A DNA stretch of 22,860 nt, from the IMG/VR virus record IMGVR_UViG_3300025435_000639, positions 1 through 22,860 of that record. One strand, written 5' to 3'. The notes beneath the pieces were generated by a model. It was given only the letters and a program-made list of their open reading frames with translations, was not told the origin of the DNA and did no database searches. The stretch comes from a virus. Shown one piece after another: positions 13,501 to 21,116 of the stretch (its first letter is position 1; each line of letters begins with the position of its first letter). A program made the position numbers and the translations under genes.

Positions 13501-15179
13501 GCTTCACTTTCAAGTGCGTCAAGTTTAGTTTCATCCAATCCAGAATCATCCATATGGTGTTCTTCTGGTTCCTCTGCTTCAAATAAATTACTAAACATAG
13601 TACTAGCATTAACTGTTTTCTTACCAGTAGCGCCACGAGTACCGATAATGCTTTGCCAAAACTTATCATACAAATCAATAATAGCAATAGCTGTTTCACG
13701 ATCCGGAGCAGCAAATATTGCTTCTACTACATCCTTAAAGTATACAGTATCAAAGCGTTCATCTACAAGCATATTGGGACATTTGCCCGCATCATACTCG
13801 CGATTAGCTCGTTGTACTGATTCTAAGTGTGTCCAAACATTATGTCCCATGAGTAATGCGTAAGAGAATGAATCCCAACTTGTTTTACCTTCTTTGCCTA
13901 CTTTATTTTTGTCGCCTGGTTTATATATGCAAATATCTTTAATCTGTAAGTTATTACTAACAGGACTATCGTCGAAGTGATGAATTAGTTTATCTTGTAA
14001 TACAGCATCGCTAAATTTGCGTGTATCTGTGGCATACTTTTTATCGTCAACGATAGCACTCATACGATAACACCACTTCTTACGATCTTCGATATCTATT
14101 TGATGGTAGACTTGTCCATTAGCGGTTGCTAAGAATGGACTAGCACAATCAAAACTAATAGTGAAAGCAGGATTAACATACTTACGAACAGCCCGTTGAA
14201 TATCAGTCAACAATAATGCCCATTCTAGTTTACTTGTACCCAAGAAGTGCATCCAATCTTGTTTACCTTCTTGTAGTAATCCATCGAACTTCAGTGCTAC
14301 TAGTCTACGCAATACTAAGTCAACGTCACACATATTCTGGCCACCCATAGCCCAACCATTAAATGCCTTATTGCCGTAAATGTTTGGATCGCAGAAGTCT
14401 TTCATCTGAGCATACCAGTCATCGGCCTGTGCGTGATTTTCACCTTGTAGTACATTTAAGAACTTACAAGCACCTGTGCGGTGTTTGATAAAATATTCGT
14501 TATTGTACTTGGTTGCTTCGACGGCCTGCTGATAAGATTCAATACCGGTAGCGGCACGACCAGCTGGACTACGCTCTACCCACGCTGGAATATCAAGTAC
14601 CATACCATAGTCCATAATACCGTCCATCCAAGCTAATACTTGGCTACGCTTTTTCTGTGCCGCATCTAATTTAGCTTGATATTCTTTTACATGGTCAATC
14701 TTAGTATATTTGGTGTTGCCGTTCTTATCATGTTTAGGTGTACCATCTGGCTTTAACGCAGGAACTTGTTCTATGCCTTTAGCTATAGCCTCAGCCATTT
14801 TAGCGGCTACTTCCGGGCCGTTAGGATCACGCCATTCACCTTCCCACACACCTTTACCAATTTGGAATCCGCCCGAATCGCCTAGAATGAAAGTGTTAGC
14901 ACGATCCCTGTTACGAATCATGTCTTCATTCCAGTCTTGTTTGTTAAGATCCAAGTTAGCGTGTCCTGCTGAATACAAACTCCACTTATATGTAAACAAA
15001 CCTTTTTGACTATTAAGCCAATTAAGCATTTCCATATCTTGGATATTAGTAGGCATACGGGCTTGGTCAACATATTGACTGCCTCGTTGTTTTCCTATGT
15101 AAGTACCGTAGAACCCCGACAATGCTGGCAAAAAGATAGCATAGTCGGATTGTTTAGCAGTTAAATTATCTTGCGCCAT
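13497..15179 (-). CDS. dpdA: DpdA-like DNA guanine transglycosylase (7-deazaguanine insertion)
   Basis: DpdA proteins are relatives of tRNA-guanine transglycosylase that swap guanine in DNA for a 7-deazaguanine such as preQ0. All TGT landmarks are here in order: D101-SGGFQ (base recognition), D196 in LDIPAW, Q245-G in NVLQG, G279-G280 in WAMGG, FLGTS near 312-316, and D344 in ISFDCASPF, the expected nucleophile. The TGT zinc site (CxCxxC and a distant H) is not evident. At 560 residues it is longer than TGT (about 375), with a charged insertion around 140-180 and an acidic C-terminal tail after 530. It lies two genes downstream of the sliding clamp in one overlapping run. With FolE and QueD nearby, DNA modification is much likelier than tRNA modification. 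Confidence 0.85.
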   Translation of the reverse strand: MAQDNLTAKQSDYAIFLPALSGFYGTYIGKQRGSQYVDQARMPTNIQDMEMLNWLNSQKGLFTYKWSLYSAGHANLDLNKQDWNEDMIRNRDRANTFILGDSGGFQIGKGVWEGEWRDPNGPEVAAKMAEAIAKGIEQVPALKPDGTPKHDKNGNTKYTKIDHVKEYQAKLDAAQKKRSQVLAWMDGIMDYGMVLDIPAWVERSPAGRAATGIESYQQAVEATKYNNEYFIKHRTGACKFLNVLQGENHAQADDWYAQMKDFCDPNIYGNKAFNGWAMGGQNMCDVDLVLRRLVALKFDGLLQEGKQDWMHFLGTSKLEWALLLTDIQRAVRKYVNPAFTISFDCASPFLATANGQVYHQIDIEDRKKWCYRMSAIVDDKKYATDTRKFSDAVLQDKLIHHFDDSPVSNNLQIKDICIYKPGDKNKVGKEGKTSWDSFSYALLMGHNVWTHLESVQRANREYDAGKCPNMLVDERFDTVYFKDVVEAIFAAPDRETAIAIIDLYDKFWQSIIGTRGATGKKTVNASTMFSNLFEAEEPEEHHMDDSGLDETKLDALESEA

Positions 15180-15760
15180 TATTTAAGACCCATTTGTTTT
15201 CTTATTTCAGTCGCTGAAATAGAGTGCGTATCCTCGTCGAATACTTCGTTTTCAATTTTATAACCAACATTACGACCATAGGTAATGTTTGTAATATTAG
15301 GAACGAATACAATAATATACTGTCCTTCATACTTTTCCTTTAAATCCGCATGGATGAAGTTTTCTACTTCTTCTTTTTTAAATGGATTAGAATCATTCCA
15401 ACCTTCGCAATCACGGATCATAATACAAACTTGACCTGTTTTAGCAATAGCACGGTCAAACAATGCTCTATGTCCGGCGTGCCATGGCTGCCAACGCCCT
15501 AGCATTTGAACAGTAGGCTTACGCCAATCAAATCCATCTGGATGTGCGGTTGGCTTAGTATGTCTGCCCCATTTAATTTTATTCCAAACTCTTTCATGAA
15601 ACCAAAATAAACATATTTTAGTTAACACTTCGATAGAAGCGATACTACCAGCAACTACTAGTTCTCCTGTAACAAGAAAACTAACAATAAATGTGTCGAT
15701 AGTACCAGTAAGGCGCCATGATAGCGCCTTAACTAAACTTCTAATATTAGTGTCAAACAT
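15179..15760 (-). CDS. DUF2061 membrane domain fused to an HxGH nucleotidyltransferase
   Basis: Residues 5-66 match DUF2061: RSLVKALSWRLTGTIDTFIV, a second hydrophobic stretch (about 34-55) and a terminal HERVWNKIKWGR. Residues 84-193 form a nucleotidyltransferase domain of the NMN/pantetheine adenylyltransferase superfamily with H94-A-G-H97 (GRWQPWHAGHRAL) and ISATEIR (181-187), the second nucleotide-binding motif. The domain activates a phosphorylated substrate with ATP or CTP. The membrane anchor is unusual for this activity. I recall similar fusions in marine phage genomes but cannot verify it. Substrate is unknown; NMN, a sugar phosphate or a lipid head group are possible. TAATG junctions couple it to the clamp and dpdA. 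Confidence 0.8.
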   Translation of the reverse strand: MFDTNIRSLVKALSWRLTGTIDTFIVSFLVTGELVVAGSIASIEVLTKICLFWFHERVWNKIKWGRHTKPTAHPDGFDWRKPTVQMLGRWQPWHAGHRALFDRAIAKTGQVCIMIRDCEGWNDSNPFKKEEVENFIHADLKEKYEGQYIIVFVPNITNITYGRNVGYKIENEVFDEDTHSISATEIRKQMGLK

Positions 15761-16482
15761 TATTTAGATTGAGCTGGTAGAATATAAGAATAAACAGCAA
15801 GTCCGGAATCAACAATAATCTGCATTGCGCCTTCATCACTAATACGCATTACTTTATCGCCATACAAGTCAAGAATGCCAATAACAGCTTTGACTGGCCA
15901 ACTCCATGCTCGCTTGAGATCACCTTGTACATCTGGTTGGAATACAAAGTTACCAGCGTGTGTTGAATGATCTCCAAAGAAGAACTTCAAATCACCGCCG
16001 TCTACTTTAACTTGGAAATTGTTTTCTTCGCTATTAGCTGTAGCTTGCATTTTCAAACGCTGAATAGCCGCTGCGCTTGGTTCAACCTCTAAGTTCCATT
16101 TAACACCTTTGAACTTAACAGTCTTAATCTTTTCATTAGCAACTTCGGCTGCCATAAAACGATATGAATTCTTAAAGTCGCCTGCTTTGTTCACAAAGTT
16201 TAACTGATCCGGCGCATTGTCGGCTCTGCGATTAATAGCAAGTGTAGCATCTTCTTTGTACTCTTGTAAGTTCAAAAGAATTTTAAGTTTGGCTAAATTT
16301 GGCATACCAAATGTACCAATAAATTCTGCTACTGGATTGATTGTTTTACCTTCTACAACAATCGAATTATCTTCAGCTTTGCCAAAGATATTTGTTTCAG
16401 TGTCAGTTCCAACTACACGAACTTGTTCAATACTGCCCAAGTCAAAAGTATGTGAAACTAAGTCTAAAAGATGATCACGCAT
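15760..16482 (-). CDS. 45: DNA polymerase sliding clamp, gp45-like
   Basis: The 240-residue protein is close in length to T4 gp45 (228). The features are KTINPVAEFIGTFGMPNLAK near 46-66, a predicted two-domain beta-rich architecture, and the ending GLAVYSYILPAQ characteristic of gp45 clamps. It forms a trimeric ring that tethers the gp43 polymerase and, in T4, also activates late transcription with gp33 and gp55. It is first in the long operon that contains dpdA, and its start is preceded by AAAGGAAA. The clamp loader genes 44 and 62 and regA, which sit between 43 and 45 in T4, are absent from this interval. Confidence 0.85.
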   Translation of the reverse strand: MRDHLLDLVSHTFDLGSIEQVRVVGTDTETNIFGKAEDNSIVVEGKTINPVAEFIGTFGMPNLAKLKILLNLQEYKEDATLAINRRADNAPDQLNFVNKAGDFKNSYRFMAAEVANEKIKTVKFKGVKWNLEVEPSAAAIQRLKMQATANSEENNFQVKVDGGDLKFFFGDHSTHAGNFVFQPDVQGDLKRAWSWPVKAVIGILDLYGDKVMRISDEGAMQIIVDSGLAVYSYILPAQSK

Positions 16483-16509
16483 TTAATATTTCCTTTAAGT
16501 AATGTTGAT

Positions 16510-16538
16510 AGTATAACAGGTTTATTTAGGTTTTACAA
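16510..16538 (-). promoter_or_regulatory. Sigma70-like promoter of the clamp-dpdA operon
   Basis: The minus strand has TTGTAA (-35, 16538-16533), exactly 17 nt, and TATACT (-10, 16515-16510). The spacer contains ACCTAAATAAACC. Initiation near 16503 leaves a leader of about 20 nt with AAAGGAAA. No other clear promoter is seen before 8575, so it may drive about 7.9 kb. Confidence 0.75.
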
Positions 16539-17447
16539 CTATTTTGAAACTATTTTCGCCAAAGGTTGTCCACCTTTAATCGAATCTAAAACGCCTGGCT
16601 TACGCAACTCTAGCCAAGTACTTGCTTCATACGTATTATAAGAATACGCAATTTCATATCCTATATTAATGGCTAAATTTTTGATAAATGAACCAGGGGT
16701 ATAGGATCTATGATTTTTTTCAGCTAATCGAACAGCACTAACTCGGTCACAATCATTAAATGTCATAATGAAAGTTCCTCCTGGTTTGAGCTTTTCGAAA
16801 ACTTCTTTTAAATATTTTTGAATCATTTCAAAAGGACGATAATCCAAATAATCATAGGCCAAGCACAATCCAATTTGATTATTAGGTATTTTACTTAAAA
16901 TTTCTCGATCAAAATCTTCGACAATAGTATAAGAGCGTAGTCGATTTTGATATTGAGTACTAAAAGTACTTAATGCTGGTAATAATAAATCATGTTTTAA
17001 ATCCACAATGTATAATGGATCATGCCCTACCATATCTTCAATAAAAGGTCCTGCGCTAGGTCTGATAATTAGTGCGGGCATACGCCAATCAGCATATAGC
17101 TTTACTCTACTACGGTATAGGTCCATGCTTATACGATTATTTGTACGGATCTTTAAGACTGTTGCGCTGTCCTCGTATAATTCCCATTCAAGTACATCGG
17201 TATAAGATTTATAACTTTCTTGAAATAGTGGTGGTTCAGCATCACTAATATCTTTATCTAACTGAGTTTTTAAATTATTAAAATCGCGTTCAAACATATC
17301 AAACGCATCGTTGATATCCTGTTGTCGTTTATTAAGACTAGCGGCTAGATATGTAATTTCATTTAATGACTGATTAGCAATATCTCTGGCAGGTACCGCA
17401 GATAATTTATCTAACTGATTTTTTAAGAATACGAGATCACTCAACAT
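16539..17447 (-). CDS. SAM-dependent methyltransferase-like protein with N-terminal coiled coil
   Basis: The first 75 residues are helical and heptad-like (LNKRQQDINDAFDMFERDF). The remainder has a Rossmann methyltransferase outline: a poor motif I around VDLKHDLL, IGLCLAYDYLDYRPF as the segment after strand 4, and LKPGGTFIMTFNDCD, the typical post-motif loop and strand. A glycine-rich SAM loop is not obvious, so catalytic activity is uncertain. Start ATG 17447 is 2 nt after the polymerase stop. It occupies the place between genes 43 and 45. Target could be DNA, protein or a small molecule; the sequence does not say. Confidence 0.6.
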   Translation of the reverse strand: MLSDLVFLKNQLDKLSAVPARDIANQSLNEITYLAASLNKRQQDINDAFDMFERDFNNLKTQLDKDISDAEPPLFQESYKSYTDVLEWELYEDSATVLKIRTNNRISMDLYRSRVKLYADWRMPALIIRPSAGPFIEDMVGHDPLYIVDLKHDLLLPALSTFSTQYQNRLRSYTIVEDFDREILSKIPNNQIGLCLAYDYLDYRPFEMIQKYLKEVFEKLKPGGTFIMTFNDCDRVSAVRLAEKNHRSYTPGSFIKNLAINIGYEIAYSYNTYEASTWLELRKPGVLDSIKGGQPLAKIVSK

Positions 17448-17449
17448 AA

Positions 17450-20110
17450 TTAGAACTCAAATAAATTTTGAAATGTATTTTCAGTATTAGTAGCACTAGC
17501 TAAGTCCCAATCTAATACACTTAATAAGTTATCAATCTTTTGGTCTACAATAGTAGCTTCCATTAAGGCATCATCAAATGGAAGTTCTTTAAACCAATCA
17601 GGCAAACGTTGCTCATCTGTAGGGTAACCAATACTAGTCCAACCCAATGGATTTGGCTTTAACTTACATACAATAGTTTTCATGCCGTCGACTACCGCAA
17701 TAGAATAATTGTCGCTATTCATACGACGTAGATTGTTCCAGTTTAGTGCCGCACGAACGTGTCCTGGCATATTAGCTTTGCCTGCTTTTTCTTCAGCCGC
17801 ACCATATTTGGTCAAGTTGTTTACACGTTTAGGTGTACCCTTTTCCCAAGCTGGACGCTCAGCAAACGCATACTTAAATTCTCTAATGCGCTCAACAATT
17901 TCTTCACGACCTGTACCAGTTAATACCTTTTCCAAAATCTCACTTAAAAACTCTTGAATTATTTTAGGAGTATCCGAACGCTTTAAGTCTAAGCCCATAG
18001 CTTTAATCTTGCCTGGCTTGCCTTCTACATCAAGTCGTTTGCCTTCTAAGTCATAAATTAATACAGCATAACGCTTCTTAGTAATAAACAAACTATTTGA
18101 CGCAACTAGTTCACGGCCTGCCTTAATAAGTTCCCCAGCTTCACGAGGACAATGAAATGCCTGTTCCATAAATGCTGGAAATGATTCGTTAACTTGATCT
18201 GCAATGCTATCATAGAGTTGAATACAAATTTCTTTACTCCACGGCATCTTTCCAGCCGCTACATCATCTTTGATAGCAGGCCAGGCAGTAAAATAACAAG
18301 AGTCGGTATCACCATAGATAATCGCTTGTCCTAAATGGTCTTTAACCCCAAAGATACATTCGTTAATATAACTAGCCATGTGTCGAGCAATACTACGACC
18401 CGATAGTGTAGTTGACTGTCCAATACGCTTGTCAAAGAAACGACAATGTGGATTTAAAATAGCACCGTATAACGAATTTAAGTTAATCTTCTTAACTAAC
18501 TGTCGCTTATCCCAGAACGCAATCATCTTAGGATCAGTAGCTTCTTTTTTCTTAGCTTGAAGTTCTTTACGTTCAGCATACCAACGCTCTAACAATCCTG
18601 GTACAACACCTTTACGCTCATATGTAACAATAGTGCCATTAGCGGTTAACATCCAAGGTTGGTTAGAATTAAACACCATGTCCCATATCTCTGCCGCACT
18701 ATGTACAGATGTTTCGCCATCTTGCCAATCAATAGTAATTTCAGTACCACGCTGTTGATCCATGACCGCTGTATATTCTAATGTGGCAAACATACCTTCC
18801 CACGCTGCCGCAAATGATTTGCCTTTGCTAACAATTTCATTAATATAACGGTCAGTCATAATAGGACGAAGTTGTCCTACTACAGTTTCCATTCCCATGT
18901 TCAACGCACGAATAGCAGATGGATAAAGTGAGTTAATATCCACAGCGCCAATCCACTCGTGAATACCTTTTTTAGGGTACGCAACATAAGCACCTGCGGC
19001 TGCCGTGTCTTCTTCGTCTGTTAATCGTTGTTTACGATTAGGTACAACAAGTCCGCGCTCATGTGCTTCGTTAATAATAGCTTGTTCAGTAACAGCTACG
19101 GCACCCATTGTAGTTGCTAACAATACAGTATTGGCGTGTGCGAGTTCGTTAGCTAAGTCCAAGAAGCGTAACTTCTTATCTAACTTGTCTAACAACAATG
19201 TATCTTGCCTGTTATACACAATAAACTGTTTAAAGTCTTGATTGTATAATTGATCCAATGTGCCTTCGTATTGTGTTTTACTTTCGCCTAGTTCATATTC
19301 AGAAATAGCATCCAATGAATAACTGTGTCGTTCTTCATAGGTGTACTTACGATATAATTGCATATAGTCCATGTGTACACGACCTACGATATCATAAGTT
19401 GTGCTAGTAGCACCATATCGCTCAAATTCACGCTCTTTAGGGAATTGACCCCACAAGCAGAATCTGCGTGTATCATCTTTAGACAATACTCGCTTGATAC
19501 GATTTACTGTGTATGGTATATCATAGCCTTCTGAGTTCCAACCTGAAATAACATCTGCGTCATCGATTAAGTCCAGGAATGTTTTTAACATATCCTCTTC
19601 TTTTTCAAACACAATACAGTTTTCAAAGTCTTTAGCAATATCATTAGCTGTTTCGATACTCATATGCTTGGGTGGCACAACCAATGTAACTAGTTGCTCC
19701 ATCCATTGTAAGTAAACAGAAATAGCTGTAATGCCGTTGAATGGATCAGTGGTAGGAGAGAATCCTTTCTCCTTGTGAAAGTCTACTTCAATGTCGAAGA
19801 ATGCCGCATGGAGTTCTGGAGCATCTTTATTTTTGTAATTTTCTTCTAAACAACGGAAGATAGGATTGATATCAGATTCATAAAGTTGTTTGCCTTTTTG
19901 AATGGCTACTTCCTTACGGAACTCTTTGCTGTTGCGACTAGAAAAGCGGGCTACTGGCGTGCCATAGATAGAAGTAAATTTACCTCTAGGATCATTGTAA
20001 TAAAAGATATAGTCAGCGGGATATTCTTTATAAATTCTTTCCCCGTTGATCCGTTCTACAACATGAATTCGATCGTGTTCTCTATCATACAAGGCATCAA
20101 CATAGGACAT
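17450..20110 (-). CDS. 43: Family-B DNA polymerase, gp43-like
   Basis: The replicative polymerase has 886 residues (T4 gp43 has 898). The 3'-5' exonuclease sites are intact: D106-I-E108 (Exo I), N192 and D197 in WNSEGYDIPY (Exo II), YNRQD with D303 (Exo III). Polymerase motifs follow: D391-INSLYPS (A), the KKINLNSLYG helix at 540-549 (B) and YGD601-TD603 (C), with KKRYAVLIYD downstream. It ends in a short clamp-binding-type tail (NTFQNLFEF). The start ATG 20110 is preceded by AAGGAG. The gene is a single uninterrupted reading frame without intron or split. An HNH gene overlaps its first codons on the upstream side. Confidence 0.97.
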   Translation of the reverse strand: MSYVDALYDREHDRIHVVERINGERIYKEYPADYIFYYNDPRGKFTSIYGTPVARFSSRNSKEFRKEVAIQKGKQLYESDINPIFRCLEENYKNKDAPELHAAFFDIEVDFHKEKGFSPTTDPFNGITAISVYLQWMEQLVTLVVPPKHMSIETANDIAKDFENCIVFEKEEDMLKTFLDLIDDADVISGWNSEGYDIPYTVNRIKRVLSKDDTRRFCLWGQFPKEREFERYGATSTTYDIVGRVHMDYMQLYRKYTYEERHSYSLDAISEYELGESKTQYEGTLDQLYNQDFKQFIVYNRQDTLLLDKLDKKLRFLDLANELAHANTVLLATTMGAVAVTEQAIINEAHERGLVVPNRKQRLTDEEDTAAAGAYVAYPKKGIHEWIGAVDINSLYPSAIRALNMGMETVVGQLRPIMTDRYINEIVSKGKSFAAAWEGMFATLEYTAVMDQQRGTEITIDWQDGETSVHSAAEIWDMVFNSNQPWMLTANGTIVTYERKGVVPGLLERWYAERKELQAKKKEATDPKMIAFWDKRQLVKKINLNSLYGAILNPHCRFFDKRIGQSTTLSGRSIARHMASYINECIFGVKDHLGQAIIYGDTDSCYFTAWPAIKDDVAAGKMPWSKEICIQLYDSIADQVNESFPAFMEQAFHCPREAGELIKAGRELVASNSLFITKKRYAVLIYDLEGKRLDVEGKPGKIKAMGLDLKRSDTPKIIQEFLSEILEKVLTGTGREEIVERIREFKYAFAERPAWEKGTPKRVNNLTKYGAAEEKAGKANMPGHVRAALNWNNLRRMNSDNYSIAVVDGMKTIVCKLKPNPLGWTSIGYPTDEQRLPDWFKELPFDDALMEATIVDQKIDNLLSVLDWDLASATNTENTFQNLFEF

Positions 20111-20627
20111 TATTTTTCTCCTTACAGTTTTTGCCGTGCCATCTATTGTAGTTTACATCATTCATACTTTTACTACAATGCTCACAAGTTATTTTTCTTT
20201 GAGCTCGTTTTTGTGCTGATATTTTCATTGATAATACTTGACTTTCTGATTTAGGAATACCACGCATAGCATTTCCTTGTTTTAATGCTACTTCCGGCCG
20301 ACGCATTGGATTTTTGTCACCCATCAAGTCTTCTCTCGGACCACCAATTAAAAAGTGATGGGTGCCGTTAGCTACTCTTGCTTTTGCTTGATTACTTGCT
20401 AAAGTTGATAATTCTGCGGGTGTAAGATTTAATCTCTGTTGGGCAATAGAATAACAAGCCCCCCAATCTTTTTGAGCATAGTGTATATTGTAATGCTCTC
20501 GAGGAGTTACAAGTTTTAGATTATTAATATCGTTATTTGATTTATCACCATCTATGTGATGTATATCGTATAACTGATCTTTTGGTATTGGCCCGTAGTG
20601 GGCCTCCCAAATTTTTCTATAACTCAA
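20097..20627 (-). CDS. HNH homing endonuclease overlapping the DNA polymerase start
   Basis: The 176-residue protein starts at TTG 20627, seven bases after GGAG. The HNH core is at residues 21-50: H23-H24 in DIHHIDGDKSNNDINNL, N36, and H45 or H49 in TPREHYNIH. The C-terminus carries a treble-clef-like zinc finger, C-x2-C then H and C, in CEHCSKSMN and RWHGKNC, common in phage homing endonucleases. The middle has NUMOD-like repeats (NPMRRPEVALKQGNAMRG). It ends 14 bp inside the polymerase gene. Both genes begin with M-S-Y after GGAGA-type sites, which hints that the endonuclease may have adopted a copy of the old polymerase start. Confidence 0.9.
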   Translation of the reverse strand: MSYRKIWEAHYGPIPKDQLYDIHHIDGDKSNNDINNLKLVTPREHYNIHYAQKDWGACYSIAQQRLNLTPAELSTLASNQAKARVANGTHHFLIGGPREDLMGDKNPMRRPEVALKQGNAMRGIPKSESQVLSMKISAQKRAQRKITCEHCSKSMNDVNYNRWHGKNCKEKNNVLC

Positions 20628-20628
20628 A

Positions 20629-20664
20629 TTAATCTCCGTTTATGGCCGGTAAGCCTTGTTTCAT
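20629..20664 (-). other. Possible 11-codon leader ORF before the second HNH gene
   Basis: ATG 20664 opens MKQGLPAINGD and a stop 1 base before the TTG start of the HNH gene. A hairpin (GTTCG/CGAAC, 20665-20679) sits directly upstream. No ribosome-binding site is clear. It may be chance. Confidence 0.2.
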
Positions 20665-20700
20665 GTTCGTTAAGCGAACGACTCTTACTGCTAACTATAA

Positions 20701-20708
20701 TATTTATA
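20701..20708 (-). promoter_or_regulatory. T4-type late promoter box
   Basis: The minus strand reads TATAAATA exactly, the T4 late -10 consensus recognised by gp55. It overlaps the stop codon of the DsbA-like gene and would start transcription around 20690, upstream of the HNH and polymerase genes. It is the only perfect copy in an intergenic position. Confidence 0.5.
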
Positions 20709-20964
20709 GTGTTTTGCCCACTTGAGTTAAAATTTGTTCTAGCAAGCTATGGTCATCTTGTGTACGGCCAAATTCAGCTTTGTGAGCAATCTTGATAGCT
20801 TTTTTAAGGATAGCTGGTTTAATTTCTAATTCTTCAGCAATAGCTTTAACTGTGTCATTCAATCCACCTTGTAGTGTTTCGATTTCCATAGTAACAGCCA
20901 TACCTTCATTGATAATTTGCTCTAGCTTTTTGGTTTGTTCTGCTGTGAATACGCGGTCTGACAT
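20704..20964 (-). CDS. dsbA: DsbA-like double-stranded DNA-binding protein
   Basis: This 86-residue, all-helical protein resembles T4 DsbA (89 aa) in length and layout. The central LNDTVKAIAEELEIKPAI followed by LKKAIKIAHKAEFGR corresponds to the part of DsbA that contains KDELGVDGKMFNRLLALYHK, and the protein ends in an acidic helix. T4 DsbA binds DNA near late promoters and assists late transcription. It is preceded by AGGAGA and a strong promoter. It is upstream of the HNH and polymerase genes on the same strand. Confidence 0.6.
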   Translation of the reverse strand: MSDRVFTAEQTKKLEQIINEGMAVTMEIETLQGGLNDTVKAIAEELEIKPAILKKAIKIAHKAEFGRTQDDHSLLEQILTQVGKTL

Positions 20965-20990
20965 TTAGTTCTCCTGTTAATAATGTTACA

Positions 20991-21019
20991 AGTATACAGG
21001 ATATTTTGGATGAAGTCAA
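20991..21019 (-). promoter_or_regulatory. Sigma70-like promoter of the dsbA-like gene
   Basis: The minus strand has TTGACT (-35, 21019-21014), exactly 17 nt, and TATACT (-10, 20996-20991). The spacer includes TCCAAAATATCC, a variant of the element at 8547-8575. The start near 20984 leaves a short leader with AGGAGA. Confidence 0.75.
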
Positions 21020-21031
21020 ATGGTATTTGAC
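21015..21031. promoter_or_regulatory. 17-bp palindrome over the -35 box
   Basis: GTCAAAT and ATTTGAC are perfect 7-bp arms around GGT. One arm contains five of the six -35 bases. This is a good operator candidate, with no regulator identified. Confidence 0.5.
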
Positions 21032-21038
21032 ACTTTTG

Positions 21039-21113
21039 GCTACACGGTAGCGAATCGCTTTACCAAGGCAGGGTCCGCCTACACCGGCCGTTTTACAACG
21101 GTCCTAAGGGTGT
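21039..21113. other. GC-rich folded element of unknown function
   Basis: About 57% of bases are G or C in a strongly AT-rich setting. Successive inverted repeats are GCTAC/GTAGC (21039-21051) or alternatively GGTA/TACC around GCG/CGC (about 21047-21064), AGGC/GCCT with a 7-nt loop (21066-21080), and an outer ACACC/GGTGT (21081-21085 with 21109-21113) enclosing CCGTT/AACGG (21088-21092 with 21097-21101). On the minus strand the inner loop is GUAA, a GNRA tetraloop. It is not a tRNA and lacks a U tract. It could be a structured RNA, a processing site or the end of a mobile element. Confidence 0.4.
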
Positions 21114-21116
21114 TCT

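Noticed and set aside
15758-15768. CTAAATA element at the clamp/nucleotidyltransferase junction
   Set aside because: The bases are the last codons, stop and start of two overlapping genes (TCT AAA TAA TG), and no -35 or -10 boxes flank them.
20665-20679. Rho-independent terminator
   Set aside because: The GTTCG/CGAAC hairpin has a 5-bp stem and no following T tract on either strand.
21039-21113. tRNA gene
   Set aside because: Stem lengths and loops do not fit a cloverleaf on either strand, and there is no T-loop TTCRANY with a 5-bp stem.
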